Notes: generated from the letters alone by a model not told the origin. Positions 1 through 11,080 are shown, counted from the first letter of the stretch. The stretch: DNA of 64,000 nucleotides from Sphagnum magellanicum (GCA_021904315.1 CM038912.1:3435061-3499060), one strand, 5' to 3'. Numbers and translations: made by a program.

Positions 1-335
1 GGTGGTTTCCTAAGGGGTGGCATGTATTGAATACAAAAAAGCCATAGTGGAGTTGACTCCAGGACCGAGCCAAAGTCATCTAGGCCAAGATGACATAAAA
101 TTATTCTAAACCTAAGCCAAGATGACATAAATGATTGTAATCCTAAACCAAGATGTCAAAAAATATTCTAACCCTATGTCAATATGTCAAGGCCCAGTAT
201 TCAAAGTTCAACTATTTGGGGTGCACGGTTTGATGTGCACTCCGTTTTCATTGTGCTGTCAAAGTGCACCTGAAATAGTCGACCTTGGTTACTCAATAAT
301 GTGTAAACAAGACCCAGAAGAATTTTCTAAGTGTA

Positions 336-367
336 CTAGTCTGTAAACCCATTTTGCAAGCAAAATG
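336..367 (-). other. Helitron 3' terminus (left copy)
   Basis: Minus-strand copy of the terminal signal: hairpin 367-350, ten-base spacer, CTAG at 339-336, then T. Together with the TC end at 10464 it bounds the composite Helitron. Confidence 0.85.
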
Positions 368-963
368 ATCAAATAAGCAAAAGACTAAAGTGTTATGTAT
401 CAAAGTCCATTTTGTCCATTTTTACTCATGAATTATTTTTAAAATTCAAATGTGGCCAACACTGAATAAAGGGGGTGTTCTTTGCATGGGGGCGGCCGGG
501 GAGGATTCATTTTCCTTTCAGCCAATAGGAGGGCCCAAGGTGCCTTGCTTTTATTCCTTTCAAATTACAGGGGGACATGGAAGAATTTTTTTCAGTTTTC
601 CCTGTTTCTTAATGTGTTCCCATAATGTTCCCTTTAAGTTCTTAATGGGTTCTCACAATGTTCCCCAAGTTCACAATGTGTTCCCTAACATGTTCTCCAT
701 ATAAGCACCTCACTTTTAGCCCATATGCTTTCGCATTTTCACCTATATAGGTGGGCCCAAGGGGAGGAACTATATACATCAAAACAGAACCTTTTATTTT
801 GAGGAGCCTCCATAGCTTCATTTTTTTGGTAGCAATGGGCCAATCAAATTGGTTTTGGCCCAGAATTTTGACATAGTTTGTTGATGAGAGCGAACATTCC
901 GGAGGATTCACCAATCCTGAATTATCGAATCAAGCACGTGCGAACACCATTTTTTTATAGTAG
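336..963 (-). mobile_element. Short non-autonomous Helitron (left)
   Basis: About 628 bp. On the minus strand it starts with a 5'-like end CTACTATAAAAAAATGG (963 downward), followed by CACGTGCTTGAT and AATTCAGGATTGG, which closely matches the first 60 bases of the large element at 10464. It ends with hairpin 367-350, ten bases and CTAG (339-336). The interior holds repeated GTTCCC words (590-705) and no credible gene. The initial TC is missing because this end is fused to the preceding hairpin. Confidence 0.7.
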
Positions 964-988
964 TTAAACCCATTTTGCTTGCAAAATG
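938..988 (-). other. Fused Helitron 3' hairpin and 5' end (left)
   Basis: Read on the minus strand, hairpin CATTTTGC-AA-GCAAAATG (988-971) is followed by GGTTTA as in the terminal copy. Instead of CAGACTAG it runs straight into ACTACTATAAAAAAATGG, the 5' end block of this family. CTAG and TC are both absent, as if about a dozen bases at a head-to-tail junction had been lost. The mirror is 19205-19255. Confidence 0.75.
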
Positions 989-1233
989 ATCAGGAGAAAA
1001 GATTGAAAGGACCTTGAGAACTATTTAGTTAATAGTTTTAAGTTGGGACAATTTTCATTCGATGGGATAGTAAGAATTTAGAAAGCATTCTATTTTCAAC
1101 AGCCACACGTCATGAACATAGCTTGCGTTGCAGTCATTTTTGCATCCAATGCAGGGAATTTCAACCCATGATTTGGATGTGGGAATTTCAATCCATCGAA
1201 ACAGAAAAGTAGGCAATAGATAGAGAAAAAAGA

Positions 1234-4200
1234 TCATTGCAACAATTCTGTATAAACAACATTGGTCATCGTCCTACCATTCGGGCAGAAAACAAAGACG
1301 TCATTCACAAGCGTAGCTCGTGACAAAGCTACATACAATTGGCCATGAGTGAAAACAGGTTTAAGCAAAAAAATGCCAACAGTTTTCTTGGTCTGACCCT
1401 GCGCGTTGTTAATTGTCATAGCGAATGCCAATTGCAAGGGGAATTGGCGCCTTTGTAGGGTGAATGGCCACTTCAAATGATTCGTTGTTGTGGTGATGCA
1501 CGGTATGTTGACAATATTCCCCGCATGCGCGCCACCAATGATCTGTGCAACGATCAATCTCCGTGCCAGGCGCGAAATGATTAGACGGGTCCCATTACAA
1601 AGTCCTAAGGTCGCATCGAGATTTCTTAGTAACATAACAGGGACACCAACTTTGAGGGCCAGGCGATGTGGTGGCATACCTACCAAAGTAATGGTGTTGA
1701 GAAATTCTGTGCCAATCACCATAGCCTGGTCATCCCCTGTTTCCACCAAGTCTACTGACAAAAATATGTGCTCTTGCCTAGGCACAGACTCGACAATTTG
1801 AGTGTTGAAAGAATTCACAATTATATTTTTTGTTGTCAAAATAGCTCGACCGTCCATGTATCCTTGGTTTGCGTAATTGATTGCCAGGGCCGGGAAAACA
1901 GCGTGGATGAGGGTCTCTAAAGATGGCGCTTGATGGATTTCTGGGTATAAGGCAATCTCGACTCCAATTGAGGGCTTCGCGTCGGCTTCCATGGAAAATG
2001 ATCAATGATGGAAAATTCTTGGCCATTGCCGACTCTTAGAAGGTACTCAGCATGCGGCTTGGAGAGGGGATTGGCGCGCAATCTCATGTTTTCCGTGAGA
2101 GTCAAGATGCGCACTTGACGCCACAAAACCGAACGCGAAAAGGTCGCAGAAACGATTGCTGCCCGAGAGCCTCTACACACCACTGGCGGACATTGTCAGA
2201 AATCACCCCCAAAAACAACCACTTTACCGCCAAAGGGCAAATCTGGGCGCCGCATGATGTCGCGCAAAGTCCGGTCTCCCGCCTCGGCACAGTGTCGATG
2301 TTGTGCTGGAGCTTCATCCCAAACGATCAACTTTGCTTCCCGGAGTAGCTCAGCAGAATCGCTTTGCACATGTATCAAACACATTGAATCCCTACCAAGG
2401 GCAATTGGGATCTTGAAAACCGAATGTGTGGTTCGTCCACCTTCCAATAGGAGAGCTGTTATGCCAGAAGAGGCAACCCAATGGCGACATGTCCATTTCA
2501 TCGAACCAATGCCAATAACACTTTATATACAAAGGTTTTGCCTGACCCACCTAGGCCGTCTAGGAAAAATACTATGCCTTTGCCTTGGGCTATTGCGTTG
2601 AACATTGTAGTGATAGTTATTTCCTAACAAATGTTGAGCCGTGGGAGATTTTGGTTGATGTAGCCATGGAGTATGTCTCTATCGTAGTCAAGTTCTGCAG
2701 CCAATTGAAGATTAACACGTAGCATTTTTACAGGTGGCAAAGCGAGCGGCATTTTTGGAAAATCATGCAAGCCTTTGTTCGTCAACGCTAATTTGGCCTC
2801 GAGGAGTAGTAGGGTATCGTTGTAGGCATCGTCGGCAGTGCCTCCATTCGTGATGCGTCGATGCCGCATATCATGTGACATATCGTCTCGATATCTTTCC
2901 CACAACACTTCTGGATTCAAAGGAAAGCATAATAGTAAGAGAGTCACAAAGAGATTCATTAGCCTCTTTGCGTCTTGATCGATACATGCTTCTTGCATGC
3001 ACATGTCCCATTCTACGTCATCCTGTAGTAATCCCAATGCTTTGCAAGCAACTTGAAACGTCGGATGCTCTATGTCGTCAACAGTCCGGAGATGTTCGAA
3101 AGAGGTTGCGCCTGGTACAACAATAATAGGAGGCGGAGGAAGAAGCGTTCACTAGCAACGGGATGTACAAAATACATTCGCCCAACAGCTTTTTCTCCTC
3201 GCTATCGAGCTGACCAAACTTTTTCTCGAATTTTCCAAACATGATCAACAGGGAAGTCCACATACACCACGTTCCACCCATCTGCATTTTGAGTGTTATA
3301 CGCAAAGTAGGCGGTCAAGGTGGTTTTTTGGTGGGCAGCACGCTCCGCCATAGTGGCCAAATCTTCATTTTCATTAAAAATGACGTTGTGCTGTCCTGGC
3401 AAATGAACGATTAATCGAGTGACTAACGGCCATTCCATATTTTTTTGAATGAAAGTAAAGAATCGACCCCTTCAACAGCGCTCAAATATCTGGCATTAAT
3501 GTATTGTTGGATTTCGTTTAGTGGACCGACAATCACCGCTGCAACACGATCAGGACCTTTGTAAACGTATTTAAAAAGGTATTTGACATTCCGAATATCG
3601 ACGGACACCTCGACGTTAATATGTGCATTAAACATCTTGGTAAGGTAGGGGTTGTGGGGCACCACCCATCGGTTGTCGTACGCAAAGCCATCTGGAGTTT
3701 TTTGAAACATTCAACCATCGTTTCGCCGACGGTAGACAGGGTAACCGTCTTCGCCTTGTGTTGTCTCCTCGGAGAAAGTTCGCGGATATCGTTTCTTGCA
3801 TAAACCGTTGACCATGCAAGGTGTGTTGGGGTATTCTTGGCCACACGGTCCGTGCAACAAACATTTTGTGACCATTTCAAAAAGAGGTGTGTTCTCTGGA
3901 AGAGGAAGCTCTGCCGACACTAAGTGATCTATGTCTTCGGTTGTGGAAACTTTCTGCTCTGGAGGAAATATAAAGAGCAGATGGTTTTGAGGTAGGCCTC
4001 GTTTCTGGTATTCCCTTGTCCAGATGTTCCCGGTATTCCCTTGTCCAGATGTTCCCAATAACTTTGGTGAACCATCCAATTTTTGCCACTCCTTTAAGAA
4101 GGGCTTTCACTTTCATCTGAAATACGCGAGCAACCAAATCTGGACGGTCAGAAGCTGTTTGGTTGGGCTCGAGCTCCGCGATTATTTCTTGCCAATTCGG

Positions 4201-5710
4201 GTTGCAAATGAATGTGAGGAAGACATCTGGAATTCCTTTGCTTCGCACAATAGCCATCACATCTTGATACGCTTGCATCATGAAACGTGGAAAACCACGA
4301 AATGAAGCTGGGAGAACAATTCGCTGACCCACTTGCGCAGGATGTAATCGGAAATCATGTTCGACCATATCTACCAGCCCTTGGTAGAGTTGCGCACGAA
4401 GTTGAGCTTGGTTTAACACCAAAAAGTTATGAGTGTTCTACTTTGTCTTAGCAGCAACGTCGACGATATATTATTGAAAAAGGCGACCACCGAGATGTAG
4501 AGCGAAGAGTTCGCCACTAAAGTGCACTCTTTGTGCGTAATAAACCGCCATTGAGACCCTTGTGCGTGCTCCGTCCTGATTGTTCTATAGCCGCAAATTT
4601 TCAGACCACCCATCCTCCCCAACGAGGAAAAGCAGTGGGTATTGTAAAGGATCGTAAGAAGGTGCTAGCTCGTTCATCCGCTGTAAACCACCTCCATATC
4701 GCCGTTGTATAATGACATTGTGATTTCCAACGTCTCCCGCCTCGCCAAGAATTATCATTGCAACCTCATTTACCGTAGGGGCGTTGTAACGGTGGACATC
4801 CATTTCCCAAGGTTTAGCCAGCTGTAATGCAAATGTGGACCTCTTTTGTAGGGTTTGTGGCGAGACGGTCGGTTGCACGAACGAAGACGTTTACATAAGG
4901 ATTTACGTGCTCAAGGATTGTGCGAAGTGTCATCAAATGCGCCGAGCTTAGATTGGGGTTCTACATCTATCGATTCGGACCTTCATTTACTGCATCATGC
5001 ACATAGGCCTGAAGAAAGCGTGGCAATTGCCCTTCTGCAAGTTCCATATCACCAATCAAGTGGTAGAATCTTCCTTGCACTTTGTAGGTATGCACTCCTA
5101 GTCCAAGCTCGAAGCCCACACTCTGGACGTAAATGCAAATGCAACATTGTATAAACAAAAATGTTTACGTAATTCAGCATTTTGTCGATCTTGTAACATG
5201 GCCATGTACTCTAGCGGGGTACGAATAGGAGGCAAAAGAATTTTCCCTGAAGCACAGCATTTATTATAGTGTGGTCTTCGAAGAGAGCCCCATGTGCGCT
5301 TTTCGATCCAAAAGCGAGAGCCACAATGGTTGTTGCATTGCTCATTCAAACGTTCGAACACTTGTCGGTCTACTTGCGGGTCAGCCAAGGGGTACCGCAA
5401 ATCTCGTAGGGCCATGTGGTGTCCAGCCTGAAGTTGATTCTTTGCACACGCGACGCGACGTTATTCAACGCATCGCGCAACATCTATCATTAGTTGGGTT
5501 TGATGGCCCTATTATGTTTCAAGAGCATGCGCTCTCGTGTGTTATTCCGTGTTTTCCAATAATTGACGAGCAATATTAACCATACACTATGCTTCCTCAT
5601 GTTGGGCCCCATTAAACTCAGCCCTTTCGAAAGCTACTGTAGCACGACGAAGTCTTTGACGTTCTCGAGCAGTTGCTCGCCTTTCTTCATCATTTGCATA
5701 TTTGCACGAT
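1234..5710 (-). pseudogene. Helitron Rep-helicase transposase, degenerate (left copy)
   Basis: Rolling-circle transposase with a Rep nuclease and a PIF1-type helicase. In order on the minus strand: an Arg-rich N terminus (about 5710-5600); an N-terminal block with GVHTYKVQGRFYHLIGD; the Helitron-like N domain with SYDPLQYPLLF and GEDGW (about 4878-4600); Rep with QAYQDVMAIVR and FICNPNW (4422-4060); the tyrosine region KYLFKYVYKG...EIQQYINARY (about 3600-3480); VHLPGQ; Walker A GLGGSGKT (about 2550); Walker B LIVWDEAPA (about 2320); and the C-terminal helicase with MLLRNLDATLGLCNGTRLI and GQLYVALSRA (1992-1234). It is broken many times by stops and frameshifts. The HUH motif reads RGLPQNHLL where RGLPHAHIL is usual. 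One stop in GGDF*Q (2196-2198) is a likely CGA to TGA change. No function is expected. Confidence 0.92.
4007..4056. repeat. 25-bp tandem duplication inside Rep (left)
   Basis: Two perfect head-to-tail copies of a 25-bp unit containing CATCTGGACAAGGG (as read on the Rep coding strand) sit just before the HUH motif. Twenty-five is not a multiple of three, so the duplication shifts the Rep frame. The mirror copy is at 16137-16186. Confidence 0.9.
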
Positions 5711-5760
5711 GCTCAAAGGCCTCGTCTACGATTCTTTCAGTCGAAAGCAAAATGGAATCA

Positions 5761-6356
5761 GGCTACCTGATACTCAAATGACATAGAGAATCTAAAAACA
5801 TAATAACATAACTTCATATTTAAGTACCATTACAACAGGCGCAAGTCTAACCTCGGGGTCAACATATCCACGAGCAATGTATTTGTATTCTTTGTATCAT
5901 GTGAAGCATTAACACACCAAAAACACCACACATGGAAGAGCCAAAAGGAGTGAGGAAAAGGTACCTCTTCCATGACAGTATTTGCAACGCTTGTGCTCCT
6001 GTTGATTCACATTGTTCAACTCTACAACCATGAATGACGTGATGACTCCCATAGCTCTTCCAAAAATTGATGCCACAATTGGGTCAACTTCACTCCAACC
6101 CCCGACCCAGCAATCTCAAGTTTAGGAGCACATACACCCAACCAAGATGCTCAACCACACCCATGTTCAAGAGGACATGATCTTCAAGTGACCCAAATCT
6201 AGCACATCGAACACATGCCAAGTACCCTACATGGTTTCTAATTGCCAAATAGAATCATGAATTGGTGTTAGGTCTCCAACAAACAAAATGAATCTTTTGA
6301 TTATCAAATAAAATATGTATCTGTATTCTCTATGTCATTTGAGTATCAGGCAGCCC
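5761..6356. mobile_element. Small element with 31-bp inverted ends (left)
   Basis: Bases 5761-5791 and the reverse complement of 6326-6356 agree at 30 of 31 positions (core TGATACTCAAATGACATAG). The enclosed 596 bp has no coding capacity. This looks like a MITE inserted upstream of the Rep gene, but I see no clear target-site duplication, so the class is unknown. The right mirror is 13837-14432. Confidence 0.5.
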
Positions 6357-6635
6357 TTTCCTAGTCAAACAAAACCAATTTAGTTTTAAAGAATCATATG
6401 AAGCACTAACCCACCAGAAACACCACACATGGAAGAGCCAAAAGGAATGAAGAAGAAGTACTTGTGCCATGACAATATTTGTAGTGCTTGTGCTCTTGTT
6501 GTTTCACATTGTTCAACTCTACAACCATGAGTAACGTGATGACTCCCATAGCTCCTCTAGAAATTGATGCCACAATTGGGTCAACTTCACTACAACCCCC
6601 CACCCAGCAATCTCAAGTTTAGGAGGGCATACAAC
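5896..6635. repeat. Pair of ~240-bp direct repeats (left)
   Basis: Copies at about 5896-6136 and 6393-6635 are roughly 85-90% alike, in the same orientation, about 497 bp apart. Each contains ACACCACACATGGAAGAGCC and GTGATGACTCCCATAGCTC. Read on the minus strand, each encodes a short KYCHG peptide that faintly recalls a BED zinc finger, but no transposase follows. Confidence 0.75.
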
Positions 6636-7449
6636 CTCCTAAGTCAAGACTTCACTGCTAGATAACCATCAAAACGACTCCTTGTTGGTCCTACTTTGTT
6701 GTTTTCTTCATGGAAATGAAAGGTTTGGAGGATAAACCTCAAAATGGTCCAAAATAAAAAAACTGTTCTTATTGGGCCAAGTGGGCAAATGTGTCATTCA
6801 TTGGAAGTCGCACAGTACCCCCTGCATACGGCCCACATTATCTTTTCCCATAAGAATCATTAACTAATTCAAGCAAAAAAATTGCAAAAATCTCCACTCA
6901 ATTAACCCTGTGTCTACATACATACTTTCCTACCATGACCACCTGAAAAATAATAGAGGAGAGAATTGTGTCCGGAGTCACATTTGTCCAAGCAACTTGA
7001 GGTTTTGATAAGGTTATAAAAAGCATGGGTGCAGTCGAATGGACCCCGCACCATCACCGCAATTAATGTTGATTCAAACTAATAGTAGACTTTGGGGAGG
7101 GAGGGGGGCTAGTATAGTGAAATAAGTGCCTACCTTTTTGTCCCACATCCTAAGTAACTGGTCTTTCATTTTGGCCCTGATGATGACCGGCTTGTGAGGG
7201 GTAAAGGTTAGGCCAAAAATAGTGATAAACTTTTTTGGGAGAGCAGAAAGTTCATGCAGCCAATGGGAAGGCCCATTTTTTCCTTTTAAGTGATTTAATC
7301 TCTAACCATGTCCCAAACACAATATTGTAAGGGAAGACAACAATAATATACAACCACTTATCTTCACGATGGAAGAGGTTTATTTTGGAATCTACATCTA
7401 AAGAAAGAATTTTTCTGTGGAATGTCTATAACATACACAAACTATTCAC

Positions 7450-9330
7450 TCTCCTATCCTCTTAAGGATGTCAAAGAAAACTTGTTATCACTTTCAAATC
7501 CTACCTCAGGAATTCACATCTCCCTTCAATCATTCTGTCATGGTTTTGTCAGGTAGTCCTGCCACTACCTTCAGTCTCTTTGCTTTTCTCTCCGTTTCAA
7601 CTATTCAGTCCACATGCTCTCATGGGGGCCACTCCCAATTTGAGTTGCCAATTAGAGGATAATGCCACTACTGTGTTTTCTTTATGTGTCTATCCTATCT
7701 TGTTCCCATAAAATCAATGTGCTCCTCCCATAAGAGCAATGGAGTCTTTGTCTTTTGTGAAATTTTGGAATTCAGACTCAACAACTTAAGTCACAGTCTA
7801 GGTATGTGCAGCTGTGAACCCTTTCTTGCCGTTAAATATCTTGAACTGGTCCATTATATCAGCTTTGCTACTGTACTCCCTAAAGACATACTCTTCCAGG
7901 TTTATGTCACCTGTAACCTTCCCCTCACTGTAATAGGTTGGACACAGGTTGAAGTTCTTTGTCATTTCTTTAAATTGAAGCCCAATTTAATAATGATATA
8001 ATTACATGTTGCACATGTGACTCCAGTGTGTCGTACACAGTCACCAGTCTCAAGCTTCACTAGTGTGTTCAATATGCCAAATCCCCAGTTAGTGTCATTG
8101 AACCTGTTGAAAAACTCTAGGTATGAAACTTGTACCTTTTCAGCATCTCCACGAACCTCTGCAAGCTCACTCACCCCCTGCAAATTCCAGCAATAATTCA
8201 AGAACTAACACTGCGTGCAAAAAAGTAGTCACTCATGCCAACCCTTATAGTAATAGGTATAGACTATAAACTATATGTTACATGAAAGACTTGAGGTGTT
8301 GCCCATTTTCAAGAAGACAAAGGGCAGAATGTATTGAAGTTTCTAGAAGCCTGTAGAAAACGTACCTGATCTGGAAGATAAATGGCACGTAGATACTTGT
8401 GTAACTTTTGGCATCAGTGTACAAAATGATTCCTTCTCTAGCATGTGAGATATGCCATTTCAGCACATCAAAAACTAAACACTTCCTCTTATCAGTTGGC
8501 CCAGCACACAGTGGGGCCAGCACTGCAAAGAACATTCCAACATCCATTCAACCTGACCCTGCACGGTCTAGTATTGATAAGATCCATTCATTGATCATCC
8601 TCGCTGCACCCTGCAACCATTGCAAAACTCATCAGTTACAGGCCACCTCAGCAACAACCATCCATTATCTTTATGCTTTTACTCTCTATGATCATGTGAC
8701 ACTAAAGAGGTTGGTTTCTGTCTTGGTATTACCTGGAATGTGTCTGGAGTTAGAAATCCAAGAAGTTGACACAAAATCTTCTTAAGCTCTGCTTTGCAAA
8801 CCACTTTATCATTTTGAACAGAAAAGCTCCAATGGACTTGGAATCTCCTAGGAGATATTTGCATTCTTCAACTCTCCTCTTCAAGTCACCAATATCACAG
8901 TGATGTAGCCAGTGTGTTTTTGGAAGTTGCATATGTCAAGGGCATAAGCAAGGAACTCATGGGCCATTGTTTTGCTGTGGGGTGCTATTTGAAACCTCGC
9001 ATTCTCCACTATCATGAACATGGAGTCAACATTTGATTCAATTAATAGGGGACAATGAAATGTATCATTCTGGAATGTTAGATGTGAGACATCCAGTTCA
9101 AAACAAAAATCTCAAAATGTGGAAACACTCACTTCAAAAATCCCTTAGTACAGTCTGACCCCACATTAACTCTTTGGAATTTCAGCTGGGCTTTCTTGAG
9201 GAATGCAACTTATGGTTTGGTGAGCAGGAAGTATGCGTCTCTAAGCCATGGCAGAAGGAATAAACAGTATGTCGTTCCATCCACTCCGTCCAGTCTTTCA
9301 AGTGAGCAGGTTGGTGAGTAAAGCTTGTGG
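7450..9330 (-). pseudogene. Captured fragment of an EF-hand/ZZ (dystrophin-like) gene
   Basis: Several exon-like blocks with GT/AG borders lie in order on the minus strand. About 9330-9125 includes LLPWLRDAYFLL. About 9070-8940 includes IESNVDSMFMIVENARFQIA. About 8905-8735 includes DLKRRVEECKYLLGD. About 8615-8368 includes MINEWILSILDRAGSG, a stop, then MDVGMFFAVLAPLCAGP, ending KYLRAIYLPDQ. About 8180-7960 includes YLEFFNRFNDTNWGFGILN and GVTCATCNY. About 7960-7800 includes FNLCPTYYSEGKV and LEEYVFREYSSKADIMDQF. The MINEWILSIL block resembles the EF-hand_2 region of dystrophins, and GVTCATC with NLCPT resembles a ZZ zinc finger, with one expected Cys now Tyr. Frameshifts and stops make it non-functional. 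It lies within the Helitron in the same orientation, with introns retained, as expected for DNA-level capture. The family name is tentative; the coding nature of the blocks is more certain. Confidence 0.55.
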
Positions 9331-10066
9331 CACAATTCTGGTGACAGTGATATCAAGGAGTTGGCTGCTTGCCTTTACATGTCACATGACTGAGACATGT
9401 GAAGCTCTTTGACTTAATAGCTTGGAAGTAAAATAAATGTGCAAAATTTGTGAAGATGATGATCTAAATGCATAGGTTTTGTGATTAAACCATGCCATGT
9501 AACTCCTTTAGTTGGTGTTGCTAAAAAATAAGCTTTGTCAAGCATCAAGCAACAAATGTCTTCTTATTATCAAGTAATCACACTGTTTCTCTTATACATA
9601 CTCTTAGACACCGCATCATGCTTTTCTTCTCTTCCAAATAATCACGGCTTGAACTCTGTGAGATCATGCCTTTTTGGACTGGTTACCATGGACCTCCTTA
9701 TCGTACCGGAGACTATCTTGCAAGAAAATCATGGCAAGAACGCTTAACCGTCGGACGGAACTAACATAGACCGCAAAAAGGTACCCGACATGGACAAATA
9801 GAGACCTAAAATGCAGAAGGAGATGCACTTGAATTGTTGGTGTATAGATGATACATTCTCATGAGCTGCATGACTCCCCTCTCAATCACGCAACCTCTTT
9901 GCTATTGACCGAAACTTACTTCCAGCAGTGTCACAAAACTTCAAGAACGCTTGAAATTCAAATTTGTACTGAGAAAAAAGTCAAAAGAGATACCTGGTGC
10001 ACACAAACCAGAGAAAGATCAAAGATCTCATAGCCTGGTACCACTCTTGGGACCACCTATTTATGT

Positions 10067-10403
10067 CTGACGTTGCCAAGGCTTGCTCAAGAAGCGCCAA
10101 AAAGTGTACTGCGTGGAGGAGCTATGATGCACAAAAACAAAGCAGCCGACGCGATTCCGAACCAAAAGTCGGTTCATAGCTCTTCTTCTGGGGCCCTCAA
10201 GGGAAAGGAGGGGTGTTGGGGGGGGGGGGGGGGGGGGGTTTGACGTTGCCAAGGCTTGCTCAAGAAGCGCCAAAAAGCATACTGCGTGGAGGAGCTGCGA
10301 TGCACAAAAACAGAGCGGCCAACGCGATTTCGATCCAAAATTCGGTTCATAACTCTTCTTTTAGGACCCTCAAGGGAAGGGGGGGGGGTGTTGGGGGGGG
10401 TCC
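10067..10403. repeat. Tandem ~170-bp duplication with 21-bp poly-G
   Basis: Segments of about 10067-10240 and 10241-10403 are diverged copies of one unit that begins at GACGTTGCCAAGGCTTGCTC. On the minus strand both encode a conserved peptide ending FWRFLSKPWQRQ, with changes such as MNRILDRNRVG against MNRLLVRNRVG. Twenty-one consecutive Gs (10218-10238) end the first copy. The unit lies just inside the Helitron 5' end. I do not recognise the peptide. Confidence 0.75.
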
Positions 10404-10404
10404 T

Positions 10405-10464
10405 CGAGCCAATCATGAATTACCGCATCAAGCACGTGGACACCCATTTTTTTATAGTAGTAGA
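10405..10464 (-). other. Helitron 5' terminus (TC end)
   Basis: On the minus strand TCTACTACTATAAAAAAA begins at 10464 and the preceding base is A. The next 50 bases, including CACGTGCTTGATGCGG and AATTCATGATTGG, match the 5' block inside each arm (for example 19230-19285) with few changes. This is the only complete 5' end in the window. Confidence 0.8.
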
Positions 10465-11080
10465 TGTGAAGGGTATGTTGCCTTCAATAAAATTTCTGCC
10501 TCAATAGAGGATGGCTCCTTGTGCCTAAGGTGAACCTTAAAGGCAAGGTGCCTCTTCTCTTCACACACAAAGTCCTAGATGTCCATTTTAAAAGCAAAAT
10601 GCCACTGGTTTTTTATGCTGTGTAAGGACCTTGAACAAGGTTGTTCCGAGTTTTTGAGTAAATAACCAATTTTGGAGGTTGTAACCTACATTAATGGATT
10701 AGGGTAGTCCTTCTTATGAAACCCACCACAATTTCAACATTTGTCTTCTTTACTTTTTTTCGTCAATTATGAATGAAACAACCGAATTCATATTTGGTTC
10801 CCTTGCTTTTATGGATGGGATTATCATCTAACTCAATGGTGCCAATTGCCCCTAAATATCAACAAGGCCCCTTATGGTTCCATACATGCCAATATCCTCC
10901 ATATCTCATAATAATGGTGTGGTGATAAACCTTGAAAATGAACCTATTTATGAATATGAAAATTTCCCAAATGATGATGAAGGTGGTGTGGGTGGTCTAA
11001 ACTACACCTCGTGCATTTATAAAATCATTTGTGATAGTAAATGTATTCTTCAAGTCCCTAAATCATGAAAATGGTTCAAG
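10465..11080. other. Non-genic flank beyond the Helitron 5' end
   Basis: Sequence next to the TC end, presumably the old insertion target. Short open frames only (for example 10874-11068), with no recognisable protein. Nothing else supported. Confidence 0.5.

Larger units (their letters stand above)
1..6662. repeat. Left arm of giant inverted repeat
   Basis: Reading this stretch on the minus strand gives the same sequence as 13531-20192 on the plus strand, with x + x' = 20193. All the reading frames I compared mirror each other exactly. The only base difference I found is A at 2873 where the mirror (17320) predicts G, and it is synonymous in the Helitron frame. The inner boundary is sharp: both arms share sequence up to 6662/13531 and then diverge completely. 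The outer boundary is not visible because identity continues to base 1, so the arm is at least 6662 bp. I compared translations and sampled DNA, not every base. Confidence 0.97.
336..10464 (-). mobile_element. Composite Helitron with captured gene fragment (10.1 kb)
   Basis: Read on the minus strand, the element begins at 10464 with TC followed by TACTACTATAAAAAAATGG, a typical plant Helitron 5' terminus. It ends at 336 with CTAG, preceded by an 18-nt hairpin (367-350) and a 10-nt spacer. The base before TC is A and the base after CTAG is T on that strand, as expected for Helitron insertion between A and T. No inverted termini or target duplication are needed. In transcriptional order it holds a tandemly duplicated 5' segment, exons of an EF-hand/ZZ gene, a small element with 31-bp inverted ends, the broken Rep-helicase gene, a first hairpin 3' end (988-971), and a second short Helitron. 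It cannot be autonomous now because the Rep-helicase is broken. An alternative is two abutting Helitrons that only look like one unit. Confidence 0.75.

Noticed and set aside
1490-1801. Antisense frames across the Helitron gene, in both arms
   Set aside because: They are shadows of the Rep-helicase frames on the other strand and have no domain of their own.
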